Below are positions 8,301-15,731 of a stretch of DNA of 64,000 nt, piece by piece. The stretch lies in assembly GCF_018613605.1 (NCBI RefSeq), contig NZ_JAGGPU010000032.1, positions 1-64,000 of the forward strand, in the 5' to 3' direction. How positions within the stretch are numbered: the first letter of the stretch is position 1; every line of letters starts with the position of its first letter. This DNA is from Pedobacter sp. ISL-64. GTDB taxonomy: Bacteria; Bacteroidota; Bacteroidia; Sphingobacteriales; Sphingobacteriaceae. The notes below the pieces were generated by a model. It ran no database searches. It was given only the letters and a program-made list of their open reading frames with translations, and was not told where the DNA came from. A program made the position numbers and the translations under genes.

Positions 8301-10905
8301 CATAGGTAAAAAAGGGTGTTGTATTCTCTAATGCATGTTCCAGTATGGTATAGCCATAAGTGGTGCGTCCGCTTTTGGGCGTGACTGCAAACTCCCTTGC
8401 GACTTTCATGTTCATGCCAGTACTTACCTTGAAGGCATCCAGCGAAGGGAAATAATTGATCTCCGTATGGTGCTCGAAAAGTTCTGATGCAAAGCGTTCA
8501 TAGTATTGGTTAGGTATCCAGCGTTCGCCAAGGTTGAAGTCCAGTAATTCAAACGGGATACGTTCGGGCTGTACTTTTTGCAGCGCTTCCGAACTGCGCT
8601 GAAATTGGGCATTCTCAGGATTCTGGTTGATTAAACGTTCTGCCTGGCTAAGTTTTTCTACAACATTGCCGCTCAGGTATTCGTCTGCTGTCTCCCATGT
8701 GCTATTTGCAGGATTTAGGTAGATGTGGTTGCCCAGCGTACTGATTACTTCAAGCTGATCCAGTCCCATTGCAGCTTGCAGGAAATCAAGATCCACTTTT
8801 CCCGTATCGTTCAGGCTATGCGTCAATGCCTGTATGGGATCGTCTGTTGCAAAACGCTCTTTGGTTTGCTGCACGGAACGGGTAAGAATGTCTGACTTTA
8901 CGAAACGTTCGCCATCCCTGTGTTCCAACGAAGAAAGAGTTATGATCCCAAAAGCTGTATCTTCCATAATACGCTTGCGGTTATCGGCATTATTAAGCAG
9001 GCCGAATTGCGACGTAAATCGGTCATAACTTTTGTTGAGTTGTTCCCTGTCAGCGTCAACAATGATTTCACCGAAAACTTCCTTTGCGGAAAGTTCCAGG
9101 TAAGCATCGCGCAGACTGATGTAGCTTTCATAAAAAACTCTGTTATCTTGTATACCTAGCGGCTGAAATTCAGCTTGTTTGAATTCGGCATCGGGATTTG
9201 CTATAGTTCCCGCTTTTCCCATGTTCATTACCAGCGTTCCCTCTTTATAGAAAGGTTTGAGCGCGTCAAAGGAGGCTATACTGTTCTGCTGGAAATTAAA
9301 CAAGCCTTCAAGTGTCTGATCGCCTTCATATTTAAAAGCATGATCAAACTGTTTGATATAGTTAGAAATGCCAGTAAGTTCATGGACAAGCAAACCTGCG
9401 CCCATCCAATTTGCCGATAAATGGTTTACTTCCTTTAAATTGGAATAGAGTTTATATAGGTATCGATTGCTCTTATGTTGCTTTGCCGTAAGCAGAACAA
9501 TATTTTCATGCGTTGGGTTATCGGTAGTTTTTATCGTACTTATAATACGTGCTGTCTCTTTTTGTACCACTGTTTCATCAAGTGGATTTACATAAGCCAT
9601 TGCCCTGTTGATGTTTTCCGCAGGAGCGGTATCAAATAAACCAAGCTGTACCGATACATTCTCCGATTTATTTTCTGGAGTTGGTAGGTAGGTCAGCTTA
9701 GGTAACACCTTAATAGGAAGATCTTTTTTAACCTCCTGTGCTTTTCGAAATAATTCACTGTTAAAGCGGGCATGAAAGTCAACCTGTAACTGATCCGCAA
9801 GCCTCTCGCTGAATAATGCAGCATCCCCGAAGGTCTGCACTGAAATGTTTGCTTGACCATACTGGTTTTTTCCCGGCATTGGAATGCCCATATACAAATA
9901 GTTAGTGGCTGCACCATCTATGTAAGTGTTAATGTGAAATTCGCCGTTTGCATTTAATCTTTTGACTGATTGCAGTAGAAGTTCTTCGCCTGCAGTCACT
10001 GCTGACTTATCCGTATGTTTCTGTACGATAAGTAAGTGGCTGGAAGCCTCGGTATTGCCTGTTTCCTTCATCAGGTTATCCGGCATTACCGCCAGGCTGA
10101 TAAAATCTGCTTTACCAAAAAGGTATTCCCTTGCCGTTTTATTGGATGGACTATTTAAAAAAGCATCTGTAGTGATATAGGCCATTAATCCGCCTTCTGC
10201 AAGCTTATCCAGCCCTTTGGCAAAAAAGTAATTGTGTATTTTGCCCGAAAGCTCTTTATTAGGATAAGCCTCATCGTACACGGAAAAATTCCCAAATGGA
10301 ATGTTGCTTACAATAAGGTCATAATCACCATTATCTGTCAAAGGAGCTTCCTCAAAACCTGTAATGTGGGTATCCGTCTTTACAGAAAGTGTATTGGTCA
10401 ATGTAGATAGGATAAGTCCGCTTAACCTGTCTTTTTCTACCGCCGTTACCTGTTCCAGTTCAGGAAACGCTTTGACTGCCTCGTTAATAAATACACCGGA
10501 ACCGGCGGATGGCTCATAGATACGTTTAGGCTGTATTCCTTGCTGATTGAGTGTTTCATACAAAGTCTGTGGTACGATTTCAGGCGTATAAAAAGCGGTA
10601 AGTACGCTATTTCTCAATGATCCAATGATCTCTTTATACTGGCTGTCGGGATAGTTTTCTTTGAGCAGCTCGTAGAGCTGTATCATATCTCCGTGTAATT
10701 TCAGGTCTTCTTTAGTGGCACCATTGGCCTTCCATTCTTCCGGGCTGCCGTTGGGGTACAGTATGGCTTTGATGCCGCCAAAGCCTGAATATTTTTTCAG
10801 GCTGGCAGTACCTTCCGCTGATGGCAGATTGCCTTTATGATAAGCCAGTGCGATGCGTATCGCACTAATATTATCATTGAGTTTTTGTAAAACATTATAA
10901 GCCAT
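5347..10905 (-). CDS. Giant N6-adenine methylase / SNF2-type helicase fusion
   Basis: A protein of about 1852 residues, typical of Bacteroidota conjugative elements, where it is embedded in the tra operon. The N-terminal methyltransferase domain shows motif I YEPSAGSGVF (about residue 138) and a motif IV variant NIPFGNF (about residue 205). The central helicase has Walker A HEVGLGKTLT (about residue 980), Walker B VDEAHKFKN (about residue 1135), SGTPISNSLTEMY, and a C-terminal motif VI in LEQRNGRGARQGN. A coiled-coil tail follows. It presumably methylates or remodels element DNA, possibly as anti-restriction during transfer; this role is inferred, not shown. I take the ATG reading MAYNVLQKLN as the start; the frame extends two codons further to a TTG. 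Confidence 0.9.
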   Translation of the reverse strand: MAYNVLQKLNDNISAIRIALAYHKGNLPSAEGTASLKKYSGFGGIKAILYPNGSPEEWKANGATKEDLKLHGDMIQLYELLKENYPDSQYKEIIGSLRNSVLTAFYTPEIVPQTLYETLNQQGIQPKRIYEPSAGSGVFINEAVKAFPELEQVTAVEKDRLSGLILSTLTNTLSVKTDTHITGFEEAPLTDNGDYDLIVSNIPFGNFSVYDEAYPNKELSGKIHNYFFAKGLDKLAEGGLMAYITTDAFLNSPSNKTAREYLFGKADFISLAVMPDNLMKETGNTEASSHLLIVQKHTDKSAVTAGEELLLQSVKRLNANGEFHINTYIDGAATNYLYMGIPMPGKNQYGQANISVQTFGDAALFSERLADQLQVDFHARFNSELFRKAQEVKKDLPIKVLPKLTYLPTPENKSENVSVQLGLFDTAPAENINRAMAYVNPLDETVVQKETARIISTIKTTDNPTHENIVLLTAKQHKSNRYLYKLYSNLKEVNHLSANWMGAGLLVHELTGISNYIKQFDHAFKYEGDQTLEGLFNFQQNSIASFDALKPFYKEGTLVMNMGKAGTIANPDAEFKQAEFQPLGIQDNRVFYESYISLRDAYLELSAKEVFGEIIVDADREQLNKSYDRFTSQFGLLNNADNRKRIMEDTAFGIITLSSLEHRDGERFVKSDILTRSVQQTKERFATDDPIQALTHSLNDTGKVDLDFLQAAMGLDQLEVISTLGNHIYLNPANSTWETADEYLSGNVVEKLSQAERLINQNPENAQFQRSSEALQKVQPERIPFELLDFNLGERWIPNQYYERFASELFEHHTEINYFPSLDAFKVSTGMNMKVAREFAVTPKSGRTTYGYTILEHALENTTPFFTYEVSTGDGKTIRMPDNEAIQLAHQKIEQIRGNFIGWLNDLPDADKKHVENLYNDTFNCYVLREFDGSHLNFPCLDKKALGIEDLYSSQKNAAWRIIQNKGALVDHEVGLGKTLTMIVAAQEMKRLGIVHKPMILALKANVNQIAETYKKAYPNAKVLAPGENDFTPAKRLRLFHEIKNNNWDCIILTHDQFGKIPQSPDIQKQIFQSELDNVERDLETIKDLGGDISKKMLKGLEIRKNNLEGKLKGVLKDIEEKKDAGIDFKEMGVDHLFVDEAHKFKNLTFTTRHNRVAGLGNMEGSQKALNMLFAVRTLQERFNADLCVTFLSGTPISNSLTEMYLLFKYLRPKEMERQHIENFDGWAAVFARKTTDFEFSVTNEIIAKERFRHFIKVPELALFYNEITDYKTAKHISLDKPELNETLVNIRPTPEQSEFIKNLMQFAKTGNGEFIGRGRLTREEDKGRMLIATNYAKKMTSDMRLIDEWKYSDHPDNKVNTCARKIAEIYHQSNDHKGTQIVFSDIGTPKPDIFNLYDALKEKLQKDFNIPAAEITYIHDWTDKKKPELFRKMNKGEVRILLGSTEKAGTGLNVQQRVVAMHHLDIPWKPSELEQRNGRGARQGNTVAKEHYDNKVQNYVYAVEQSLDNYKFNLLKNKQAFISQMKNCELNVRTIDEGSVDEKSGMNFSEYIAILSGDTSLLEKSRMEKKVAVMESLKVSHFREATRNKYQLESLQNDRISATKTLEKLIADESLYKNRLQFEKDGGKANPIQLTGFKTAKSEDIGKHLISLYKYWKPTTETQQEQKIGSLYGFDLCIRRQKETYEEKGMFEYRYSNSFYAQHKDDGIKYTYNNGLPNTDNPKLAARYFLNAIDRVESLKEKYGRTLSELIAEIPKLEQLTAKPFLQEAELQSMKSELAGMERQIAIKIQENQLKQYQGQGDEVVNAPEKLTPVIQMVPEKAAIANGHTALKEMVAADQLDQQRIRSRIRL

Positions 10906-10942
10906 AACCAAACATTTGTTTCTTCACTTTTCTTTACAGCTT

Positions 10943-11377
10943 TTATAGCAGATACTGGTGTACCTGTCCGATAATGGCATATTTCAAATGCCTGTCCTCT
11001 TCGTTTTCCCGGCTAAAGCCAAAATCATTGAATATGTCCTTACACGCTTCGATCAGGTTGATTACCTCATAGGTAAGCACGCCATTTTCTTTCAGCCGCT
11101 CATAGTCCAGGTTGAATTCTTCCTCGATGACAGTGTGGATATAGAGATACCTGGAAGGCTTCAGTTCTTCGGTCATGCTATCTAGGCAAATTTCCTCTAT
11201 GGAGTATAAGGGCCTGTTTTCCGATAGCAGTTGTTCTGCCATTGGCATGATACTGCTAATTTTTTCTCCGAGATATTTAGTGACAGAAAAATCTTCCTGA
11301 AGGCTGACCATTAGCTCGGGATTGTTGTGGACGATATACGCCCACAACTTTTCTTTCAGCATACTTTGCATACTCAT
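10943..11377 (-). CDS. Conserved hypothetical protein of conjugative transposons
   Basis: An acidic, soluble, mostly helical protein of 144 residues from the ATG reading MSMQSMLKEKL; a TTG start 15 nt upstream is possible. The C-terminal stretch GVLTYEVINLIEACKDIF followed by ENEEDRHLKYAIIGQ is a pattern I associate with genes next to the methylase-helicase in Bacteroidota conjugative elements, but I do not recognise a named domain. It begins 4 nt after the traE stop, so it is in the same operon. Function unknown; an accessory partner of the downstream methylase-helicase is a reasonable guess. Confidence 0.72.
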   Translation of the reverse strand: MSMQSMLKEKLWAYIVHNNPELMVSLQEDFSVTKYLGEKISSIMPMAEQLLSENRPLYSIEEICLDSMTEELKPSRYLYIHTVIEEEFNLDYERLKENGVLTYEVINLIEACKDIFNDFGFSRENEEDRHLKYAIIGQVHQYLL

Positions 11378-11381
11378 GAAT

Positions 11382-11720
11382 TTAAACTCCAAAGAAAGAT
11401 TGAATGACTGTAGCTACAACCACTAAAAAAACACAGCTGCCAAACCATGCGGCGGCTACTTTGCCTGTATCTTGGTCACCAGCATTCCATTTTTGGTATA
11501 CTTTCACCGCCCCGATCAGGCCGAGCAAAGCTCCAACTGCATACATTAGCTGGGTTCCCGCAGCAAAATAGCTGCGCACTTTTTGATTGGCTTCATTGAT
11601 GCCGGCAATACCATCCTGAGCGAACACCTCATAATGGATTGCGGTGAGTGCCACGACGGCACATAGTGTAATAAACCTTTTTCGGTTAAACTTTTTCGTT
11701 TTCCTGCTGCACATTTCCAT
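11382..11720 (-). CDS. traE: TraE, DUF4134 membrane protein
   Basis: A VirB2-like small membrane protein of 112 residues. It has a long basic N-terminus (KTKKFNRKRF), a first hydrophobic segment with a likely signal cleavage after YEVFAQ (about residue 35), then GINEANQKVRSYFAAGTQLM and two transmembrane helices (YAVGALLGLIGAVKVY and AAAWFGSCVFLVVVATVIQ). This is the DUF4134 pattern, the probable pilin or channel subunit. In related elements the order is traE-traF-traG; here a hypothetical gene and the giant methylase-helicase are inserted between traE and traF. Confidence 0.88.
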   Translation of the reverse strand: MEMCSRKTKKFNRKRFITLCAVVALTAIHYEVFAQDGIAGINEANQKVRSYFAAGTQLMYAVGALLGLIGAVKVYQKWNAGDQDTGKVAAAWFGSCVFLVVVATVIQSFFGV

Positions 11721-11859
11721 AACACACGTTTATTAAAGTTTGAAATCAATTAAAGGAATAAAAAGAAGCGGAGCGGCTTCGCCATCTCATTGCCCGTAAT
11801 CCTGCTCACAATGCCATACCGCACCGGGACGGATGGGAAAGCACGCTCCGCCTGGGCTG

Positions 11860-12339
11860 TTACATAGCATCCTTCCACAACATATCCACCTCATCTTCGC
11901 TAAGGGTAACAGCGCCATATTTTTCGCACTCCGATACAACCAGTTCATTTACCGATGAGCGGAGCGGTGAGTTTTTTACGGATGGGTATTCTTTGAGTAA
12001 CAGATGCAGGTATTGTTTGAATTCCTGCGGAATAAGTTTTTTCTGTGAAGCGTCAGCAATCATATTTTTCAGTCGTTCAATCAGATGTTCAACTTCGGCA
12101 AAATCATCATCAGTGTTCGTCTCGAAAGAAGTTGTTTTGTTTTGGTAACTTTCGGGAGGATAGGTATCTTCCTCGCCGGAATCGATGGGCAGAGCTGCCC
12201 GAAATTTCAGCTTCCGTTTTCCGGAGAGCTGGTCTTTAAGGTCGGCGGAATAGTACCGCGCTCCTACAAAAAAATAATAGATTGTCAGTAATATGGCGAC
12301 CGCAATGATGTAGTCTGACCATGAAATGTTTGTAAACAT
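11860..12339 (-). CDS. Single-pass membrane protein, tra-operon hypothetical
   Basis: A 159-residue protein read from the ATG giving MFTNISWSDYIIA; the frame extends 33 nt further to a TTG that is less likely. One N-terminal transmembrane helix (about residues 7-28, IIAVAILLTIYYFFVGARYY) is followed by a basic linker and an acidic cytoplasmic domain with a helical repeat (EVEHLIERLKNMIADASQKK, then EFKQYLHLLLKEYP). It is first in the leftward operon, about 140 nt upstream of traE. Proteins of this layout are common at this place in Bacteroidota elements but have no assigned function. Confidence 0.62.
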   Translation of the reverse strand: MFTNISWSDYIIAVAILLTIYYFFVGARYYSADLKDQLSGKRKLKFRAALPIDSGEEDTYPPESYQNKTTSFETNTDDDFAEVEHLIERLKNMIADASQKKLIPQEFKQYLHLLLKEYPSVKNSPLRSSVNELVVSECEKYGAVTLSEDEVDMLWKDAM

Positions 12340-12457
12340 ACGCTTCTCATTTTTATCATTTTCACAATTCAATCCGGCATTATAGTCGGGTTGCTTACTT
12401 CAGTTTTCGATAGCAAAGGAACAGTGATAGAGAAGACGCTACAAGTCCAACTTTTTG

Positions 12458-12485
12458 TTGGAACCTTTTTGGAACCATTGGAACC
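12458..12485. repeat. Three direct copies of TTGGAACC upstream of the tra operon
   Basis: TTGGAACC occurs at 12458-12465, 12469-12476 and 12478-12485, with starts 11 and 9 nt apart. The first copy is also the right half of a short inverted repeat (TCCAAC, five T, GTTGGA). On the coding strand of the operon the unit reads GGTTCCAA. The cluster is about 120 nt upstream of the first tra-operon gene, in a plausible place for a regulator binding site. No clear TAnnTTTG promoter was seen next to it. Confidence 0.4.
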
Positions 12486-12530
12486 TCTATTAATTTGCAG
12501 GCTGCATAGGTTTTATTTTTTAAAAAAATA

Positions 12531-12570
12531 AAAAAGAGGGTGTATCATAAATCATGACCACCCTCTTTTT
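12531..12570 (-). terminator. Intrinsic terminator, probably bidirectional
   Basis: Arms AAAAAGAGGGTG (12531-12542) and CACCCTCTTTTT (12559-12570) are exact complements around a 16-nt loop, with A-rich and T-rich flanks. It closes the lipoprotein transcript that arrives from the right and separates it from the tra operon. Confidence 0.8.
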
Positions 12571-12677
12571 TGCTGTTTTTATTCGTACCCCCCTCCAGGG
12601 GTATTTTCAAATATTCAATTCTCAGAGGTCGAATTTCATTTATGATACTTCCTCTCAAAATGTCAAGTTGTGTGGTG

Positions 12678-13208
12678 TTATCGGGCAGGTTGCTGTAATA
12701 CCCACCCTTTATCAGAAGAGACAAAATGAACTGTATGTTTTCTTGATTTCTGCAAATCAGTTTTCAATAAGGCCGCAAATGGAGTGATGTTTTCATAACC
12801 AGTAGTGTATTCGACCTTTGTAGTTTGATCTACAGTTTCAATAATTTTTACATCAGTGATAACTTCGTCCGCGATTTTTACCTTTTTAATATCGAGCGTT
12901 TTATCCTTCTCTGGAGTAGGGAGAAGATAAGGTCTCGCCTTGTCGGTAAATCCGATTAATGGGCTGCCAATATCTTTGAATTTTTGTGTTTTTTGTACGG
13001 TAACTATACCATTTGTCACAAATCCTGCATGAAGTAGTTTTTTTGCATGAACTGGATCGCTGCAATAGATATCATAGTCTATCACTTTAGGATACTTAAG
13101 CTGCGTGAGAATAAGTTGCAAAGCTTCTTCCTTTTTTAACTCCACTTTATTGTTACATCCTGAAAGCAATAGACCTGTTGAAAATAAAATAATTATTAGT
13201 CGTTTCAT
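12678..13208 (-). CDS. Small lipoprotein of unknown function
   Basis: A 176-residue protein with a lipoprotein signal peptide: MKRLIIILFSTGLLLSG followed by cysteine 18 (lipobox LSGC), so it is probably anchored in the outer or inner membrane. The rest is soluble and charged, with no domain I recognise. It lies 12 nt downstream of the RteC-like gene and in the same direction, so the two are probably co-transcribed. A terminator follows about 110 nt after the stop. Possibly a cell-surface accessory of the element (for example entry exclusion), but nothing in the sequence proves it. Confidence 0.7.
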   Translation of the reverse strand: MKRLIIILFSTGLLLSGCNNKVELKKEEALQLILTQLKYPKVIDYDIYCSDPVHAKKLLHAGFVTNGIVTVQKTQKFKDIGSPLIGFTDKARPYLLPTPEKDKTLDIKKVKIADEVITDVKIIETVDQTTKVEYTTGYENITPFAALLKTDLQKSRKHTVHFVSSDKGWVLQQPAR

Positions 13209-13220
13209 AGTAAGTTGTTT

Positions 13221-14426
13221 TTAATAATCCTTGATTTTTTTGATAATTTTTTCGAGTGTTTCAATTGCTATCTTCTTATCTCTGTCTTCAGCTACATAGG
13301 ATTTGCTTCGCATTCCATCATAAGACAGATCGTCTTTGTATGGTGTGGAAAGATGGGGTACTATTGTTTTAAAAACCTCATTCATTGATTTAGCGACCAA
13401 TATCCTCAATTCGTCGGCAGCTCTTAATATTAGTCCTGTCTGATCGGAAGAAAGAATACAGAGTACTTTCAATGGAGCTCCTTCAATATTGTTTTTTGAT
13501 TTGAGGTTCTCTTGCTTTTTGTTTAATGGTAGAATGTTTAAATGCAAGGTTTTTTCCAGATACAGCAATTCTTGAGTAAACCAATTGCTTAAAGCAATTT
13601 CTAAATTAGCATGATTAGGATAAAGAACTATCCCGGTTTTTCTATGCATTTGTTTAAACTCTTTAAAATGAAGTAATAAAAGATCCATTTTTTCACGGAC
13701 ATCAGTCGCTTTATTAATTCTGTTTGCAATGCGCTCGCTATAGTATGTCAAATAGGCTCTACTATTAAAATTCATATATATTAATAGTTCATTTATTGCA
13801 GTATTAACGTCCGCAGGCTCCGGCTCATTCAACATCTCTAATTCTTTAACTAACTCTTTATAATATAGCAGTTCTTTAAAAGTGATCGTATAATCGTTGG
13901 CAATACTATTACTAAAAGATAATAGTGTACAGATTATTATTTCACCTAATCTTTTATCATCGAGATCTTTTAATAATGTTACTTTTAGTTTCGTCGATTT
14001 AACTTTTAGTTCCTTCTTAGAAACCGTTAAATAAGTGATAGGAACTCGCTCATCTAGGCTTAAATATGCAGAAAATCTTATTTCGACGAAAGAAAGGAGT
14101 TCATCAAGAGCATATATAATCATCGAATAAACATCCCTGAGAAGTTCCTTTTTTGAGGTATATTTTTTCTGATTGTCAAAGGCCTGATCCAGAAGTACTA
14201 TCAATGCCGAATGGTATTGCTTTACAAGCAACTCAATTTGCTTTTCTTTAGATGTATTAAATATTTCACTTTTTAGCAGAGATTGCAGTTTAGTTTTCTC
14301 CTTGGGAACTTGTGAAATGACTAATTGGATCTGTTCATTAGTTAGTGCAGATAATTTCGTGTTTTCTGGATTTAAAGTGACAGTAACAATTAAATCTATC
14401 CACTCAAAAGGATAAGCGCTCTGCAT
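13221..14426 (-). CDS. RteC-like helical protein
   Basis: A 401-residue helical, cytoplasmic protein without membrane segments, read from the ATG giving MQSAYPFEWID; the longer frame begins with TTG. The middle (ELLYYKELVKELEML, then YMNFNSRAYLTYYSERI and FTQELLYLEKTL) has the spacing of RteC, the excision regulator of CTnDOT-type elements. The C-terminus (MRSKSYVAEDRDKKIAIETL) differs from classical RteC, and the family call is weak. If correct, the gene would control excision or transfer of the element, which fits its place next to the tra operon. The base composition is more AT-rich than the tra genes. Confidence 0.5.
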   Translation of the reverse strand: MQSAYPFEWIDLIVTVTLNPENTKLSALTNEQIQLVISQVPKEKTKLQSLLKSEIFNTSKEKQIELLVKQYHSALIVLLDQAFDNQKKYTSKKELLRDVYSMIIYALDELLSFVEIRFSAYLSLDERVPITYLTVSKKELKVKSTKLKVTLLKDLDDKRLGEIIICTLLSFSNSIANDYTITFKELLYYKELVKELEMLNEPEPADVNTAINELLIYMNFNSRAYLTYYSERIANRINKATDVREKMDLLLLHFKEFKQMHRKTGIVLYPNHANLEIALSNWFTQELLYLEKTLHLNILPLNKKQENLKSKNNIEGAPLKVLCILSSDQTGLILRAADELRILVAKSMNEVFKTIVPHLSTPYKDDLSYDGMRSKSYVAEDRDKKIAIETLEKIIKKIKDY

Positions 14427-14436
14427 ATTTATAATT

Positions 14437-14610
14437 TTAGAAGTGGCCAAAAAATGTAAAACACATGGTTAAAATGCTCGTTTCATCAAAAGCCTCAATT
14501 GACACCTCAGCCTTTTTCAGAGCATCTTCTATTTGAAAATCTGTCGTAAACTCAGTTTCTAATTCCGTCGTTTTTATGACATCGATTTGTTGTTTAGATT
14601 CTAATGTCAC
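14437..14610 (-). CDS. Possible 57-residue leader ORF
   Basis: An open frame of 57 codons begins at a GTG just after an in-frame TGA, with no ATG in its N-terminal half. It ends 10 nt before the ATG of the RteC-like gene. It is rich in Glu, Asp and Thr, with a hydrophobic end (SILTMCFTFFGHF). The tight spacing suggests a leader or small co-transcribed peptide. Without a good start codon or a recognised family it may not be translated. Confidence 0.3.
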   Translation of the reverse strand: MTLESKQQIDVIKTTELETEFTTDFQIEDALKKAEVSIEAFDETSILTMCFTFFGHF

Positions 14611-14724
14611 AATTCAACAGTTTATTTTAAGATTACTGGTTACATCCCACCCTTAATCAGGAAAATTCAGCGAGTTTAAAAAAACAAACTGATGATTTTG
14701 TTAGATTTGGTTTGTATCAAAATA

Positions 14725-15606
14725 TTATTTGAATGCCTTGGAATAAAAAGCGGCAAAGTCGTGAATTGAAAATGGAATATCTTCAGTAATCAACTTTACA
14801 TTATTTGTCAGCATTTTTTCTCCCATGCCTATTCTTTGATTATTATCTATGGCTAGAGTAATGTTAACTAGAAAATCAGGTACACCGTTATTTCTTAATC
14901 GTACACTTGATTCTCCAGGTGTCTGAGAGATGTAAGTGACCTGTTCACCTATAGCATCACTAATAGCATCTGCAAACTGGTAATAACTTACCAGTTGCGC
15001 CCCAGAGAGTTGGATAATCTGATTAATGTTATCACTTGACGAAGTGAATAATCTAGCAGCTACTTTTCCAATATCCCGAGTGTCGATGAATGCCCTTTTA
15101 CCTTCACCTGCGGAAGAATAAATCTTCCTTTCCGATCTAATGGTTTTTGCAAAGTCACCTAACCAGTTCTGCATAAATGACTGTGGTTGCAATACGTTCC
15201 AATCAATCCCTGATTCTTCAAGGCTTTTCTGTATTTGCCAATGCCATGCGCCCACAGAATCTTTTGCATCAGCCCTAGCCGATGGAGTAGAAAGTTTTAT
15301 AATGTGATTAATGCCAATTTCTTGCGCTGCATCTATTATGTTGTTTTGGATTTCTACCATATTTTCTGAAACACCGGAATTGAGGAAGATCTTTTGAGTT
15401 CCAGAAAGCAATGACGCTATCTCATTTTTGTTATTGATGTCGCCTTTAACCCATTCCACAAATGGAAGTTCTTTCGCTTTTGATATATCTCTGGTTATTG
15501 CCCTGCAATGCACTCCTGCATCTGATAAATATTTTAGTACTTCACGGCCAACCTTACCTGTTGACGCGAAAACTGTAACAATTACTTGTTCATCTAATTC
15601 TTTCAT
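14725..15606 (-). CDS. NmrA-type NAD(P)-binding protein
   Basis: A 293-residue short-chain-dehydrogenase-like protein of the atypical NmrA group. An N-terminal strand and glycine loop VTVFASTGKVGREVLKYL (residues 10-27) take the place of the usual GATGxxG. They are followed by WVKGDINNKNEIASLL and KLSTPSARADAKDSVGAWHW (about residue 105). The C-terminal half is a small substrate domain. Such proteins bind NAD(P)H and act as redox sensors or quinone/isoflavone-type reductases; the substrate is unknown. It lies 125 nt downstream of the second ABC gene in the same direction, so it may be the tail of that operon or a separate gene. Confidence 0.8.
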   Translation of the reverse strand: MKELDEQVIVTVFASTGKVGREVLKYLSDAGVHCRAITRDISKAKELPFVEWVKGDINNKNEIASLLSGTQKIFLNSGVSENMVEIQNNIIDAAQEIGINHIIKLSTPSARADAKDSVGAWHWQIQKSLEESGIDWNVLQPQSFMQNWLGDFAKTIRSERKIYSSAGEGKRAFIDTRDIGKVAARLFTSSSDNINQIIQLSGAQLVSYYQFADAISDAIGEQVTYISQTPGESSVRLRNNGVPDFLVNITLAIDNNQRIGMGEKMLTNNVKLITEDIPFSIHDFAAFYSKAFK

Positions 15607-15731
15607 ATCATTTTTATGTGTGTCTATTTTTTATCTACGCTAGATCTTACTAAATATGAAAACGTTGAAAATAAATTCTTTGCGTTATTAATTAATGATG
15701 TCTATTATTTAGTAGGAATTCATCTTTGCAA

